Below are positions 9,343 to 18,371 of a stretch of DNA of 64,000 bases, one piece after another; the first letter of the stretch is position 1, and every line of letters begins with the position of its first letter. The translations under genes were made by a program, and so were the position numbers. The notes beneath the pieces are model-generated. The model had not been told where the DNA came from, searched no databases, and saw only the letters and a program-made list of their open reading frames with translations. The stretch covers positions 372,001 through 436,000 of the forward strand of contig NZ_VTWT01000001.1 of the NCBI RefSeq assembly GCF_008727925.1. The letters are read 5' to 3'. Source of the DNA: Adhaeribacter soli (GTDB taxonomy: Bacteria; Bacteroidota; Bacteroidia; Cytophagales; Hymenobacteraceae).

Positions 9343-10104
9343 TTACTGCACGCTCAGTCCGCCGTCTATTACCTGGGTGGTACCGGTTATGAAACGGCTG
9401 TCGTCGCTTGCCAGGAACAAAACCAGTTGGGCGATCTCTTCGGGTTTGGCATACCTGCCCAAAGGAATGGTTTTTTCCAGTTCTTTTTTGGCTGCTTCGG
9501 CCTGGCCCGGTGCAAAGCCTTCCTCCAGGGAACGCATCATCCGATTATCGACGGGGGAGGGGTGCACCGAATTCACTCTGATCTTCCGGGGCGCTGCTTC
9601 TACGGCTATGGCCCGCATAATGCCCACTACCGCGTGTTTACTCGTGATATAGGCGCTAACGTTCGGGCTACCGTTAATGCCCGCCACCGAAGAGGTGTTA
9701 ATAATACTGCCGCCATCATTCATTTGCGGTAATACGTACTTTATGCCTAGCCAGGCGCCTTTTACGTTTACGGCAATTACCTTGTCGAACATCTCTTCAG
9801 GATAATCGGTAATCGGTTTTACCACGCCTTCGATGCCGGCATTATTGAAAAACACATCGATCTTGCCGAAAGCTTTTACCGTAGCCTCTACATACCGCTG
9901 TACATCTTCGGATTTTGTTACATCCGCGGCGCAATACTGAACGTTCTTGCCTCCCAGTTCTGCCACAGCTTTATGCAGGGCGTCTTCCTTCAGATCGACC
10001 AGCATTACCCTGGCTCCTTCGTCTAAAAAAAGCCTGGCGGTGGTCTGGCCGATGCTGCCGGCGCCACCGGTTATGATGGCAACTTTGTTTTCTAATTTCT
10101 TCAT
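9343..10104 (-). CDS. SDR family oxidoreductase
   Basis: A 253-residue classical short-chain dehydrogenase. It shows TGGAGSIGQ at the cofactor site (near residue 12), FNNAGIEG near residue 87, SSVAG and YITSKHAVVG for the catalytic Ser, Tyr and Lys, and VIDGGLSVQ at the C-terminus. The ATG at 10104 (MKKLENKVAIITGG) is chosen: the upstream extension to 10158 adds 18 residues with no counterpart in the family. The MLVDLKE stretch suggests NAD. It is similar to the SDR at 5338-6087. Confidence 0.85.
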   Translation of the reverse strand: MKKLENKVAIITGGAGSIGQTTARLFLDEGARVMLVDLKEDALHKAVAELGGKNVQYCAADVTKSEDVQRYVEATVKAFGKIDVFFNNAGIEGVVKPITDYPEEMFDKVIAVNVKGAWLGIKYVLPQMNDGGSIINTSSVAGINGSPNVSAYITSKHAVVGIMRAIAVEAAPRKIRVNSVHPSPVDNRMMRSLEEGFAPGQAEAAKKELEKTIPLGRYAKPEEIAQLVLFLASDDSRFITGTTQVIDGGLSVQ

Positions 10105-10158
10105 TTTGGCAAAGGTTAGAAGTGAAATGCGTACCTGAGTGACTGATTTATAGGTCAA

Positions 10159-11011
10159 TCAACAGCTTGCAGCAGAATTTCTGAAAGTTTAAAATCACTT
10201 CCCGGCCTTTTAAGTAGCCTTATCTTTTCAACTGCCCGATCCCATTGTCCTAAACCAATGTGAGCTGCTTACAGCTGTTTAGGTACAAATAATACCCATA
10301 ATCATTATATAAAATAGTTCAAACGGAAAATCAGATTCCGGGTTATTGAGGAGCTTTGCGGGTTTGCCGGGATACGGGTAATTTTAAGCAAACATTGGGT
10401 GGTTATCCTTTTAAGACAGTGGCTGGCAGCAATCAGGAAAGTAGAAAGCAATAATTTTAAAGTTGTTCTCTTCCCGTCAGCGTTAAAGGGCACCTTTTTC
10501 AGCTGGTTTTCGAACCAAAAACAGTACCGTTCCAAGCTGAATCTGCTTTTCCAGTCTTGCTGCCTTTCCAATCTTGCAGGCAAGCACCTTAACGCTTACC
10601 GGTCAAAAGTGACTTTAAACAATGCGTACAAAGGCAGCGCAAAAACTGTTGACTAAAGATTGAACATAATATTTAGAGGAGCCAATGGCGTTTTCAACTA
10701 CTACTTGACCAATTTAATTTTTTAGAAAGTGGGATTCACGGCTCGGTTAAAACGGAATTACAAATCCCGTCAGGCAGATTCCCGTCAATCAAATTCTAGA
10801 AAGTAAATTGGTCGAGCACTACTACGGTTGTCATTCTGGAAGAACTTTGTGATTCCTATGCTCTGAACTCACATGTTTCTTTCAGGATTACAGAAAAGGA
10901 ATGGATATGATTATGTAAACCAAGCTCGTCCACTTGCTTACTTTTATTAATATAATTCCATTTATTTCGCAAATTCCCTGGTTACCGGAACCTGTACCCT
11001 GCATTGATCGG
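10159..11011. other. Gene-free gap of about 850 bases
   Basis: Small open frames here have no recognisable protein features and read like chance. The gap holds repeat family I copy A (about 10702-10822). At about 10834 a tgtcattctggaagaa tract recurs at 13142, another likely dispersed repeat. No RNA gene was recognised. Confidence 0.6.
10702..10822. repeat. Dispersed inverted-repeat element family I, copy A
   Basis: About 120 bp. The left end cttgaccaatttaatttttt pairs with the right end taaattggtcgag. The interior contains gtgggattcacggctcggtt and ggaattacaaatcccgtc, both shared with copies B and C. ACTACT stands on both outer sides and may be a target duplication. Confidence 0.7.
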
Positions 11012-12976
11012 CTATAACTTCGTTTTATCTTTTGAAATAAGCCATTCTGCCGTCTGGGTCTGGGACAGGGCGTATTTTTTTAGCTTTTCAAATTCTGTTT
11101 TGTTGATTTTAGAGTAGTCCTTCAGGTCGCCTTTTTTATAATCGTATAAACTTTCTTCCCCGCCAAAACGGTAGACATACAACCATTTGTCATTTAGGCA
11201 GCCAATTTTGTCGTCTGAAGAAAAATAAATGGCTTCCCGCTCTTGCTTTAACACATTTGTGCCAAGCGTGTTATTCACGTAGTTACCATTTAGAATGCCC
11301 ATCAGGGTAGGGAAAATATCGATCTGGCCTATCAGGTTGTCGAAGGTTTTAGGCGTGCCCAATAATTTTGGGGCGTACAAAATAAGCGGAATATGATGAT
11401 AGGAGAGCACCAGGTCGTAGGGGTTTTCTCCCACAACCAAACCATGGTCTGCCACAAAAACAAAGATGGTATTTTCAAACCATTTCGTCTTTTCGGCTTC
11501 CTTTAAAAACTTCCCGATAGACCAGTCGGCATAGGAAACGGCTTTCAGATCTTTTTGAGGGATAGGCGATTTGAAATAATCGGGTAGGATATAAGGATCG
11601 TGGTTAGAACAGGTAAGAACGGTTGCAAAAAAAGGGTGGTTTGCGTCGAACTGATCTAATTTATCCTTTGCGTAGGAAAACAAATAATCGTCGGGTACGC
11701 CAAAGGGGCCAACGGTTTTCTGAGACGGATAATCCTCGGCAGAATAAAGCTCATCGAAGTGATTATTAGGAATAAAAGCGCCCAGGTTATCGAAGCCTTC
11801 GGAGTGGGTACTAAAAAATAAATTACTGTAACCGTGTTGTTTGAGCGCCTGGGGCAGTCCGCTGAAAGTACGAATCGGGGCAGTACTCATTGGCCGGATC
11901 CTTCTCAAGGCCGGATAGGAATATAAGGTAGAAAAAATACCGTTGTTGGTATGGATCCCGGCGCTATAGGCATTCCGGAAAAACCAGGATACCCGGGTAA
12001 GACTGTCGAGCGTCGGAGTTAAATTATTTTTGTTGCCAAAGCTGCCCATGTAGTTGGCGCTCATGCTTTCCATAAGCACCAGTACCACATTGGGCTTTTT
12101 CATCAGAGAATCGCTTTTTACCGCTCTGGCAACGGGGGAAATATTAAAAAGCGGTTCCTTAATTTGCAGATATTTTGTGGTTTGGTTTAGGGCCAGCTCA
12201 TCGTCCAATAATTTTACTTTGGTATTATAACTTTTCAGTAAAGTAAAAATGGGATTAAGCCCGATCTGATTTAATACTGGATCGTTGCAGTAAAAAGCAT
12301 CACCCGGCCTGATCGGGTGGGAAATTTTGCCGCGCATACCCAGGAAGGCCAACATGGCAAATAAAAGAAAATAAAGGGCATAAATTAATTTCTGGTGATT
12401 CTTATTGTCGGAAAACCCGTTCTGAAAAATGAGCTTTTTGCGGCTGTATCGGAAAATGAAGTACCCGCTTAGGCCGGAAACCAGCAACGCTGCAATTAGA
12501 AAAGATAGGTTTGCCGGGTTCCCGGTTACCATATCTAAAACAATGTCCAGGTTGCCCAACCATTGTAAAGATGCTTCAGAAAGCCTGTTTTTAAAGAAAT
12601 GGAAATACGGAATATCGGCAATGGTGGTAAAAACCAGCACCGGAATGGTTATGGTCAATAAAAGGATAATGAACCTCGCAATAAAATTTCCTACAACTTC
12701 ATACGGCCCGGAGGTACAATAAACCCGGAGGTACAATAAAACTAAAGGTAGCGTAAGCAGATACGATAAAATTACGGTATCGAATTGAAGTCCAATTACC
12801 AGCGATTTTAAAGTTACGGCATTAAGCAATTCAATTTCGGGTCCCGCAGTATACAAAAGAAGCGTTAATCTTAAGGCGCCAAAAAGCACTAAACTTACCA
12901 GGTAAACGGGAAGTAAAAAGGAAACAAAAGGAGGGAGCGCCGTGAGGGAAGTTTTTTTATTCGGAAGTAAGGTCAT
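11012..12976 (-). CDS. LTA synthase family sulfatase-fold membrane enzyme
   Basis: A 654-residue protein with about five membrane segments in residues 1-230 and an extracytoplasmic alkaline-phosphatase/sulfatase domain from about 290. NVVLVLMESMSANYMGSFG near residue 296 holds the first metal ligand (Glu). T343 in AGIHTNNGIFST fits the catalytic threonine of LtaS-type phosphoglycerol or phosphoethanolamine transferases, and FVADHGL near residue 495 gives Asp-His metal ligands. In Gram-negative Bacteroidota such enzymes probably move a phospho-alcohol group onto an envelope lipid or glycan. The exact substrate is unknown. It is isolated, with long gaps on both sides. Confidence 0.82.
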   Translation of the reverse strand: MTLLPNKKTSLTALPPFVSFLLPVYLVSLVLFGALRLTLLLYTAGPEIELLNAVTLKSLVIGLQFDTVILSYLLTLPLVLLYLRVYCTSGPYEVVGNFIARFIILLLTITIPVLVFTTIADIPYFHFFKNRLSEASLQWLGNLDIVLDMVTGNPANLSFLIAALLVSGLSGYFIFRYSRKKLIFQNGFSDNKNHQKLIYALYFLLFAMLAFLGMRGKISHPIRPGDAFYCNDPVLNQIGLNPIFTLLKSYNTKVKLLDDELALNQTTKYLQIKEPLFNISPVARAVKSDSLMKKPNVVLVLMESMSANYMGSFGNKNNLTPTLDSLTRVSWFFRNAYSAGIHTNNGIFSTLYSYPALRRIRPMSTAPIRTFSGLPQALKQHGYSNLFFSTHSEGFDNLGAFIPNNHFDELYSAEDYPSQKTVGPFGVPDDYLFSYAKDKLDQFDANHPFFATVLTCSNHDPYILPDYFKSPIPQKDLKAVSYADWSIGKFLKEAEKTKWFENTIFVFVADHGLVVGENPYDLVLSYHHIPLILYAPKLLGTPKTFDNLIGQIDIFPTLMGILNGNYVNNTLGTNVLKQEREAIYFSSDDKIGCLNDKWLYVYRFGGEESLYDYKKGDLKDYSKINKTEFEKLKKYALSQTQTAEWLISKDKTKL

Positions 12977-13589
12977 TTTTAATGCTGGAACTTCAGCTAT
13001 TTACAGAAAGGTATTTTTATGCCAGGAAAGTAACCGCTGCCGGAAACAATTAATTCACGAAGTAAACGCTATTTGCCGACATAATTAGTTTGAGTTAAGT
13101 AAGTGGCCAAATTTAATTACAAAATTTATTCTACCCTTTTCTGTCATTCTGGAAGAATTATGTAATTTCTGTACTTCACTTTCCTCAATTTCTTATTGAA
13201 TGATAATGGTAGTAGTTTAAAATAAATTCGTCTCCTTACTTAAAAATAAATGAAGTTACGAAACCTTTTGAGGTCCCCTTTGGAGGCAGGGTTGTTTCAT
13301 TTTAATAAAAATTCTCCTTGGCCTGTGTCTCACAGGCCAAAGCACTATCGTTAAAAGTCGAGTCTACTTTCCCCAGCCCTTCAGTAGCCCTTTTTGAGGC
13401 TGTCGCCTCCCTGAAGTTACAAACTTCAGATTATATATAGGTCAAAGTTATAAACTTTGACCAGCATTTTTGAGAATGAAACGGCCCTGCCTCCAAAGGG
13501 GGACTTTTCTCTTGCCTGTGCACCGTTTCTTATTACCTAGAAATGCAGTGAGCTTTCAGCTACCGGCTGGTCTTTGGAGTTTTTTAAGG
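12977..13589. other. Gene-free gap of about 610 bases, mostly repeats
   Basis: Holds a tgtcattctggaagaa tract near 13142 and the composite inverted repeat at 13270-13503. No gene was recognised. Confidence 0.6.
13270..13503. repeat. Composite inverted repeat with internal hairpin modules
   Basis: The outer arms are tttggaggcagggttgtttc (left) and gaaacggccctgcctccaaa (right). Inside are separate hairpins: ttggcctg/caggccaa (13318-13339), gaggctgtcgcctc (13396-13409), ctgaagttacaaacttcag (13411-13429) and ggtcaaagttataaactttg (from 13440). The middle two recur inverted at 22160-22196. Confidence 0.7.
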
Positions 13590-14054
13590 TTATTTCCGGC
13601 TTTTGGCCAGCACCGCTTCATAGATCCCGATCCACTCTTCCACGGTCATTTTGGTTGCCAGTTCAGCAATTAGTTCATACGGGATCTGCTCTACTTTCTT
13701 GAACCGGATGCAGCTTTTACCCATATCCAGCTTGGTTTTTACGTGCTTGGGATATTCCGATGTAAACCATTCCAGTAATTCGGGGCTCGAATAGATGCCC
13801 ATATGGTAGATCGCAATAAAATTCTTTTGGGAAGCCACACCTATAAAAGGCAGCGGGTCTTTCGGGTTGCAATGGTAACCGGCCGGATAAATGGAATGCG
13901 GTACGCCATAGCCTAGCATGCCATAACCCATAGATTCTGTAAAGCCGTCGGGCAGATTCTCGAGAAGAATACTTCTTAATTTACGCATTGCCTCTTTTCT
14001 ATCGGCGGGCAAAGTTTCCAGGTATTCCAAAGCGTTAGGAGCGGTAGATTGCAT
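13590..14054 (-). CDS. DUF1801 domain-containing protein
   Basis: A 154-residue cytoplasmic protein of the DUF1801 (YdhG-like) family. It is recognised from the ALEYLETLPADRKEAMRKLR opening and from YGMLGYGVP, followed by FIAIYHMG and GKSCIRFKK. The fold resembles iron-chaperone/frataxin-like proteins, but the biochemical function of the family is not established. The length is normal. It is a single gene flanked by a repeat region and by the terminator at 14172. Confidence 0.82.
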   Translation of the reverse strand: MQSTAPNALEYLETLPADRKEAMRKLRSILLENLPDGFTESMGYGMLGYGVPHSIYPAGYHCNPKDPLPFIGVASQKNFIAIYHMGIYSSPELLEWFTSEYPKHVKTKLDMGKSCIRFKKVEQIPYELIAELATKMTVEEWIGIYEAVLAKSRK

Positions 14055-14171
14055 AAATGATCAGGTTTAAAATTGCAGCTTTGAAATTACGGATTTGGTT
14101 CTATATTTAACAAGCTGAGCTATAAAATTGGTATGGTTTTCATTTTAAAAACCCTTGTCTGGCCAGTTATT

Positions 14172-14214
14172 AAAGAAGAAGCCTTCCGCATTGCAGCAGA
14201 AGGCTTCTTCTTTT
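14172..14214 (-). terminator. Rho-independent terminator of the endonuclease/phosphatase gene
   Basis: A 15-bp stem, aaagaagaagccttc pairing with gaaggcttcttcttt, with a 12-base loop. It begins 21 bases beyond the stop codon of the minus-strand gene at 14235. A and T runs on both sides would allow it to work in either direction. Confidence 0.8.
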
Positions 14215-14234
14215 ACACCAAAATGGTAGCGTTT

Positions 14235-15278
14235 CTATCGGGTGGAAAGGTTAATGTAGATCGGTAAATGATCGGAATAACCGCCCAGGTATTTTTTACC
14301 GGCGTACGTGCGGAACGGGGTGCCTTTGAATTTTCCTTCCTGCTCCAAAATGCGGTCTTCCTGGTAAATGGTTGCCGAATTTGGTACATAATGCAGTCCT
14401 TTTTTGGTAAGCAGGCTTTTGGATAGCATCATCTGATCGATCATATCCCAATTGCCTTTGTAGTTGTAGCTGCCTTTCTTTTGCTCTGCAAATGGTGCGA
14501 ACGCATTATAAAGCTGACGAGCCGGCTCAGGCTGGGTGTTGTTTACGGCATTCAGCGTTTCGGCAATCGCTTTGCTGTCCGGGGTGTCGTTAAAATCGCC
14601 CATGAGCAATACTTTGGCTTTCGGATTGCGGATCATTTCGGCATCAACTGTGCGGCGCACCAGGTCGGCAACCGCCTGGCGTTTCGGATCGCTTTCTTCT
14701 GCGCCGCCGCGTTTCGAAGGCCAGTGGTTTACCAGCACCGTAACCGTGTCGCCGGCCAGAATGCCTTTTACCTGCAGAATGTCGCGGGTTTTATCTTTGG
14801 AATTTGGCAGGGTAACCGGAATGGCTTTTTGCTCCAGCACTTTAAAAACATCGGCTTTGTAAAGCAGCGCCACGTCTATGCTCCGCTCATCCGGCCCTTC
14901 AAAATGGATAACTTCGTAGTTCCGGTCCGATAAAACGGGTTGGGCTGCCAGGTCCACGAGCACTTTGCGGTTTTCGATCTCGCACACGCCCAGGAGTTCC
15001 GGACCGTCGGCATCGCCTAAATTTTGGATAACCGAAGCCATGTTGGCCAGTTTTTTCTTGTAGCGTTCCGGGGTCCATTGCAGGTCGCTGGTCGGCAGGA
15101 ATTCCTGGTCGTCTTTATTCGGGTCGTCTTCGGTATCGAACAGGTTTTCGAGATTATAAAAAGCTACTGACACTTCTTTCGGCGCCTGGGCAGCCGATTT
15201 AGCGGTAGGCGATTTCTGGCATCCGGCCAGGGCAGCAGCCAGGATCAGGCTGGCTGCAAATTTTACTGGGTATTTCAT
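14235..15278 (-). CDS. Endonuclease/exonuclease/phosphatase family lipoprotein
   Basis: A 347-residue exported lipoprotein: the signal segment ends in the lipobox LAGC at residues 17-20. The rest is an EEP-fold domain with FYNLENLFDTEDDP near residue 43 (metal-binding Asn and Glu), LGVCEIEN near residue 97, NHWPSKRGG near residue 189, LLMGDFNDTPDS near residue 225 and a terminal GYSDHLPI with the catalytic His. Such surface or periplasmic enzymes hydrolyse phosphodiesters (nucleic acids, phospholipids or inositol phosphates); the substrate is not clear. Its start is only 66 bases from that of gldC, which runs divergently. Confidence 0.87.
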   Translation of the reverse strand: MKYPVKFAASLILAAALAGCQKSPTAKSAAQAPKEVSVAFYNLENLFDTEDDPNKDDQEFLPTSDLQWTPERYKKKLANMASVIQNLGDADGPELLGVCEIENRKVLVDLAAQPVLSDRNYEVIHFEGPDERSIDVALLYKADVFKVLEQKAIPVTLPNSKDKTRDILQVKGILAGDTVTVLVNHWPSKRGGAEESDPKRQAVADLVRRTVDAEMIRNPKAKVLLMGDFNDTPDSKAIAETLNAVNNTQPEPARQLYNAFAPFAEQKKGSYNYKGNWDMIDQMMLSKSLLTKKGLHYVPNSATIYQEDRILEQEGKFKGTPFRTYAGKKYLGGYSDHLPIYINLSTR

Positions 15279-15343
15279 CCGTAATTTTGTTTCGAGGTGC
15301 TAATATGCGAAATTTACCCCGGAATAAACAAACCCTTACGCAT

Positions 15344-15673
15344 ATGAAAAAATCAGAGATATATTTCAGCATTGCTTTAGACGAAAACCACGTACCGGAA
15401 GCCATTAGCTGGCGCGCCACCGATGCCGGCGAAAAGATCCACTTTGCCAAAGCCATTAACATCGCCCTCTGGGACCGCCAGGAACCCGGAACCATGAAGA
15501 TCGACCTCTGGACGAAGGATATGCCGGTTAATGAAATGAAACGCTTTTACATCGATACGATCGGGGCCATGGCCGAAAGTCTGAAAACGGCTACGAACGA
15601 CGAAGTAATGGTAACAAAAATGCGCGCGCTGTGCGAGGAACTGGTACAGCACGTAAACCAGCAGCCTGAGTAG
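15344..15673 (+). CDS. gldC: Gliding motility protein GldC
   Basis: A 109-residue soluble protein recognised as GldC. It has MKKSEIYFSIALDENHVPEAISW, a conserved opening, then A.DAGEKIHFAKAINIALWD and PGTMKIDLWTKDMPVNEMK. GldC is found in gliding Bacteroidota and is genetically linked to gliding; in Flavobacterium it supports rather than drives motility. The ATG at 15344 is chosen because the upstream 19 codons are not conserved-looking and overlap the promoter zone shared with the divergent lipoprotein gene. Its presence marks the organism as a T9SS/gliding-type bacteroidete. Confidence 0.9.
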   Translation: MKKSEIYFSIALDENHVPEAISWRATDAGEKIHFAKAINIALWDRQEPGTMKIDLWTKDMPVNEMKRFYIDTIGAMAESLKTATNDEVMVTKMRALCEELVQHVNQQPE

Positions 15674-15736
15674 TAATCAGCGGTGAGTTAATAAATAGCG
15701 ATTTGGTTTTATTAACTGGCGTTTAGCAATTTTGTT

Positions 15737-15836
15737 GAGGTCCCCCTTTGGTGGGGGTAGGGGGAGGACAGGAGAATTATCTGATCATGTTTTAAATAAC
15801 GTAAAAATCCTCCCCCTACCCCCTCCAAAGGGGGAC
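15737..15836. repeat. G-rich inverted repeat pair
   Basis: The left arm gtccccctttggtgggggta and the right arm taccccctccaaagggggac bracket about 40 bases. It is similar in style to the outer arms at 13270-13503 and 62549-62774. Confidence 0.65.
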
Positions 15837-15890
15837 TTTTCTCTTATTGACGTAAAATCAGTTATTAAGCAAAACGCTACGGTTTTAAAA

Positions 15891-15925
15891 CAAAAAAGCC
15901 CTGCTTTCCGGCAGGGCTTTTTTGT
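15891..15925 (-). terminator. Rho-independent terminator of the secreted-protein gene
   Basis: The hairpin aaaagccctgc / gcagggctttt has A and T runs on its sides. It lies 16 bases past the stop of the minus-strand gene at 15941. Confidence 0.82.
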
Positions 15926-15940
15926 TTATATCGGTTTAGA

Positions 15941-16498
15941 TTAGCGGCTGGCCATCTGATTTCCGGCAGATAGGGTCGCATCATCGTCGTTATCTGCCAG
16001 GTTGTCTTTCTCAACCTTGGCGGTTGGCTGGGACAGGTAGCCGCCCATGGCATAATCTTTATCTAATTTATAGTAGTTCGGGCGGTTGCCGTAGTATTTG
16101 GAATATTGTTCCGTGCTTAACAGGTTTTCCAGTTCCTTATCCCGGTCTTTGCAAACGCCTTTGCAGTCGTTGTCGATCTGATTCGGGTCGCCGCCTTTGG
16201 CTTCAATGGCCATCATACGGGTAACTTTATCCAGGTTAATGGCGCGTAAGGTGCGGGCCTGGTAATTGTTCAGTTTTAATTCCCGGATCATCTGATCGGT
16301 GAGGTAATTTGCCCGCTGACTGGCAGAAAGCATTTTTTTAGGTGCAGGTGCTGCTTTGGTTTCCCCCGATTTTTTATCAGCGGCTACGGTAGCAGAATTA
16401 TTATTGGCTTTTTTATTCGTTCCGATCCCGGCTTCCACAGCAATCGTGTGCAAAGCAGAAGCGAAAACCAGACTTGACATTACCAGCATCTTTTTCAT
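15941..16498 (-). CDS. Secreted protein of unknown function
   Basis: A 185-residue protein with a cleavable-looking signal segment (MKKMLVMSSLVFASALHTIA). A low-complexity Lys/Ala/Thr/Pro linker spans about 28-57. A helical middle part (LSASQRANYLTDQMIRELKL, residues about 58-77) resembles the Leu-Thr-x-x-Gln type periplasmic stress sensors (Spy/CpxP-like), but the match is too weak to name it. Two cysteines (DNDCKGVCKD) could form a disulfide. A single transcription unit with its own terminator. Confidence 0.7.
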   Translation of the reverse strand: MKKMLVMSSLVFASALHTIAVEAGIGTNKKANNNSATVAADKKSGETKAAPAPKKMLSASQRANYLTDQMIRELKLNNYQARTLRAINLDKVTRMMAIEAKGGDPNQIDNDCKGVCKDRDKELENLLSTEQYSKYYGNRPNYYKLDKDYAMGGYLSQPTAKVEKDNLADNDDDATLSAGNQMASR

Positions 16499-16745
16499 AA
16501 AACCCTTTCTTTACTGTTGATTCGTATGCGTTTTTCCTATAACTGAGCTTTTCCCAAAAAAGTTTAATTCCTTTTTTAACGAAGTACCATTTTTCCGTAC
16601 AAAGCCGGAATGAAGGTGAAACATAATCAATTATACGGCCACCGGCGGCAAAAGTATAGTAAAAGGCTATGTTGTTACCAGAAAAACGAACCAAGATGAA
16701 ATTTAGTACTGGTTATTCTCCAATATTTTAGCCCCTGCAGAGCAT

Positions 16746-18029
16746 TTATACAAACCAATTATTCAGCAAAGGCTGGGCCTCCCGGAAGATCTTCCCTTTA
16801 ATAATTACTTTATCAATAGTATCCGAACCGAAGGCATAAGGCATGTAAGCATAGCTCGGGATTTCCTGGGTAATGAACACGTTGCCTACTTTGCCCTTAG
16901 CGATGCTGCCGTGCGTTTTTTCCAGTCCCATGGCGTAAGCAGAATTAATGGTTACCGCGTTTATGGCTTCTTCCGGCAGCATTTTAAGTTTAATACAGGC
17001 CAAAGAAAGAATAAGCGGAATGCTGCCCGAAGGACAACTACCTGGATTATAGTCGGAGGCCAGGGCCAACGGCAAACCGGCTTCAATCATTTTACGGGCA
17101 GGCTGGTACGGTAATCCTAAAAAGAAAGCCGCGCCCGGCAAAAGGGTAGGCATGGTTTCGGAAGTTTTTAAAGCGGCAATCTCCGCTTCGCCAACGTGCT
17201 CTAAATGGTCTACGCTAATGGCATTGTTGGCAACCCCTACCTGAATTCCGCCGGAGGCCGATAGCTGGTTCGCATGGATTTTCGGACGAAGGCCGTACGC
17301 CAGACCGGCTTTCAGGATCCGGTCCGTTTCTTCGGGCGTAAAAAAGCCTTTGTCACAGAAAACGTCGCAATAATCGGCCAGACCTTCCGCTGCCACCTGA
17401 GGGATCATTTCGTTTACGATCAGGTCGATATACTCTTTGCGGTCCTGGTATTCTTTCGGAATGGCGTGTGCGCCTAAAAAAGTAGCTTTAATTTCGATCA
17501 GGTTCAGGGCTTTCAGGCGTTTCACTACCCGCAGGATCTTCAGCTCATCCTTTACCGTGAGGCCATAGCCGCTCTTGATCTCAATGGCGCCCGTACCCAA
17601 ATTAATCACTTCGTGCAGGCGGATCATAGCACTCTGGTAAAGTTCTTCTTCCGAAGTTTCCTGTAACCTCTTGGCCGAATTCAGGATTCCGCCGCCGGCA
17701 GCTGCAATCTCTTCGTACGTTTTGCCCTTAATGCGATCCACAAATTCCTGTTCCCGGCTTCCGGCATAAACCAAATGCGTGTGCGAATCGGCAAAGCAGG
17801 GAAACACCATCCGGCCCGAAACATCCATTTCATCGATGCCATTGTAAAAACGGCTGTCGAGTTGCCGGTATTCTTCCATGGTGCCGAATTCGGCAATTAA
17901 CCCGTTCCGAATAATAAGAAAGGCATTTTTTATAGTTGGTAACTGAGCCATATCCGCACCAGCCACCCAGCGGCGGGGTGTGGTTTCGGTTTGTACCAGT
18001 TCTTTTATATTGGTAAGGATCAGGTTCAT
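16746..18029 (-). CDS. hutI: Imidazolonepropionase
   Basis: A 427-residue metal-dependent amidohydrolase that opens 4-imidazolone-5-propionate to N-formimino-glutamate, the third step of histidine degradation. The metal site DSHTHLVYAGSRE lies at about residues 81-93 (His83, His85). GTGAIEIKSGYGL near 147, FLGAHAIP near 184, HANQLSASGG near 253 and ASDYNPGSCPSGS near 327 are all characteristic of HutI. The length is normal. No hutH, hutU or hutF is within the window, so the pathway must be completed elsewhere. The start lies against the TTAGTGA-type inverted repeat. Confidence 0.95.
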   Translation of the reverse strand: MNLILTNIKELVQTETTPRRWVAGADMAQLPTIKNAFLIIRNGLIAEFGTMEEYRQLDSRFYNGIDEMDVSGRMVFPCFADSHTHLVYAGSREQEFVDRIKGKTYEEIAAAGGGILNSAKRLQETSEEELYQSAMIRLHEVINLGTGAIEIKSGYGLTVKDELKILRVVKRLKALNLIEIKATFLGAHAIPKEYQDRKEYIDLIVNEMIPQVAAEGLADYCDVFCDKGFFTPEETDRILKAGLAYGLRPKIHANQLSASGGIQVGVANNAISVDHLEHVGEAEIAALKTSETMPTLLPGAAFFLGLPYQPARKMIEAGLPLALASDYNPGSCPSGSIPLILSLACIKLKMLPEEAINAVTINSAYAMGLEKTHGSIAKGKVGNVFITQEIPSYAYMPYAFGSDTIDKVIIKGKIFREAQPLLNNWFV

Positions 18030-18089
18030 TCTTTTTTAGTGATTAATGATTAGTGAATAGTGATTAGTAATTGTCTTATAAATACACCT

Positions 18090-18195
18090 GTCATCCTGAG
18101 CGCCAGCGAAGAACCTCGTTGGCTCCCAGTAGAAGCACCAGAAATACCGGTAATACTAAACGCCGACAAGATGTTTCGCTACCGCTCAACATGAC
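18090..18195. repeat. Dispersed hairpin repeat (GTCATCCTGAGC family), copy 1
   Basis: Bounded by gtcatcctgagc and gctcaacatgac, with interior agcgaagaacctcgttggct and cgccgacaagatgtttcgct. The same sequence in the same order is at 41851-41952. Non-coding. Confidence 0.75.
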
Positions 18196-18256
18196 ATCTT
18201 TTTTATTTAGATAGATTATTGATGTTAAGGAATTCAAATTTAGCTTAAGTGAAAAC

Positions 18257-18294
18257 AAAAACGGTATAGTTTTCTATAAAAAACTATACCGTTC
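18257..18294 (-). terminator. Rho-independent terminator of dcd
   Basis: A 13-14 bp stem, acggtatagtttt pairing with aaaactataccgt, with a 5-6 base loop. On the minus strand a T run follows the stem. It lies about 80 bases beyond the dcd stop. Confidence 0.8.
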
Positions 18295-18371
18295 CATAGT
18301 AAGGATCGAGATAATATCATCCAGTAGATCAGGAAAAACTAATCACTAATCATTATTCACTAATCACTAAT

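Noticed and set aside
10305-10656. Two overlapping short frames on opposite strands (92 and 85 residues) before the LtaS-like gene
   Set aside because: No signal peptide, motif or family resemblance; both lie in AT-rich intergenic DNA and cover each other.
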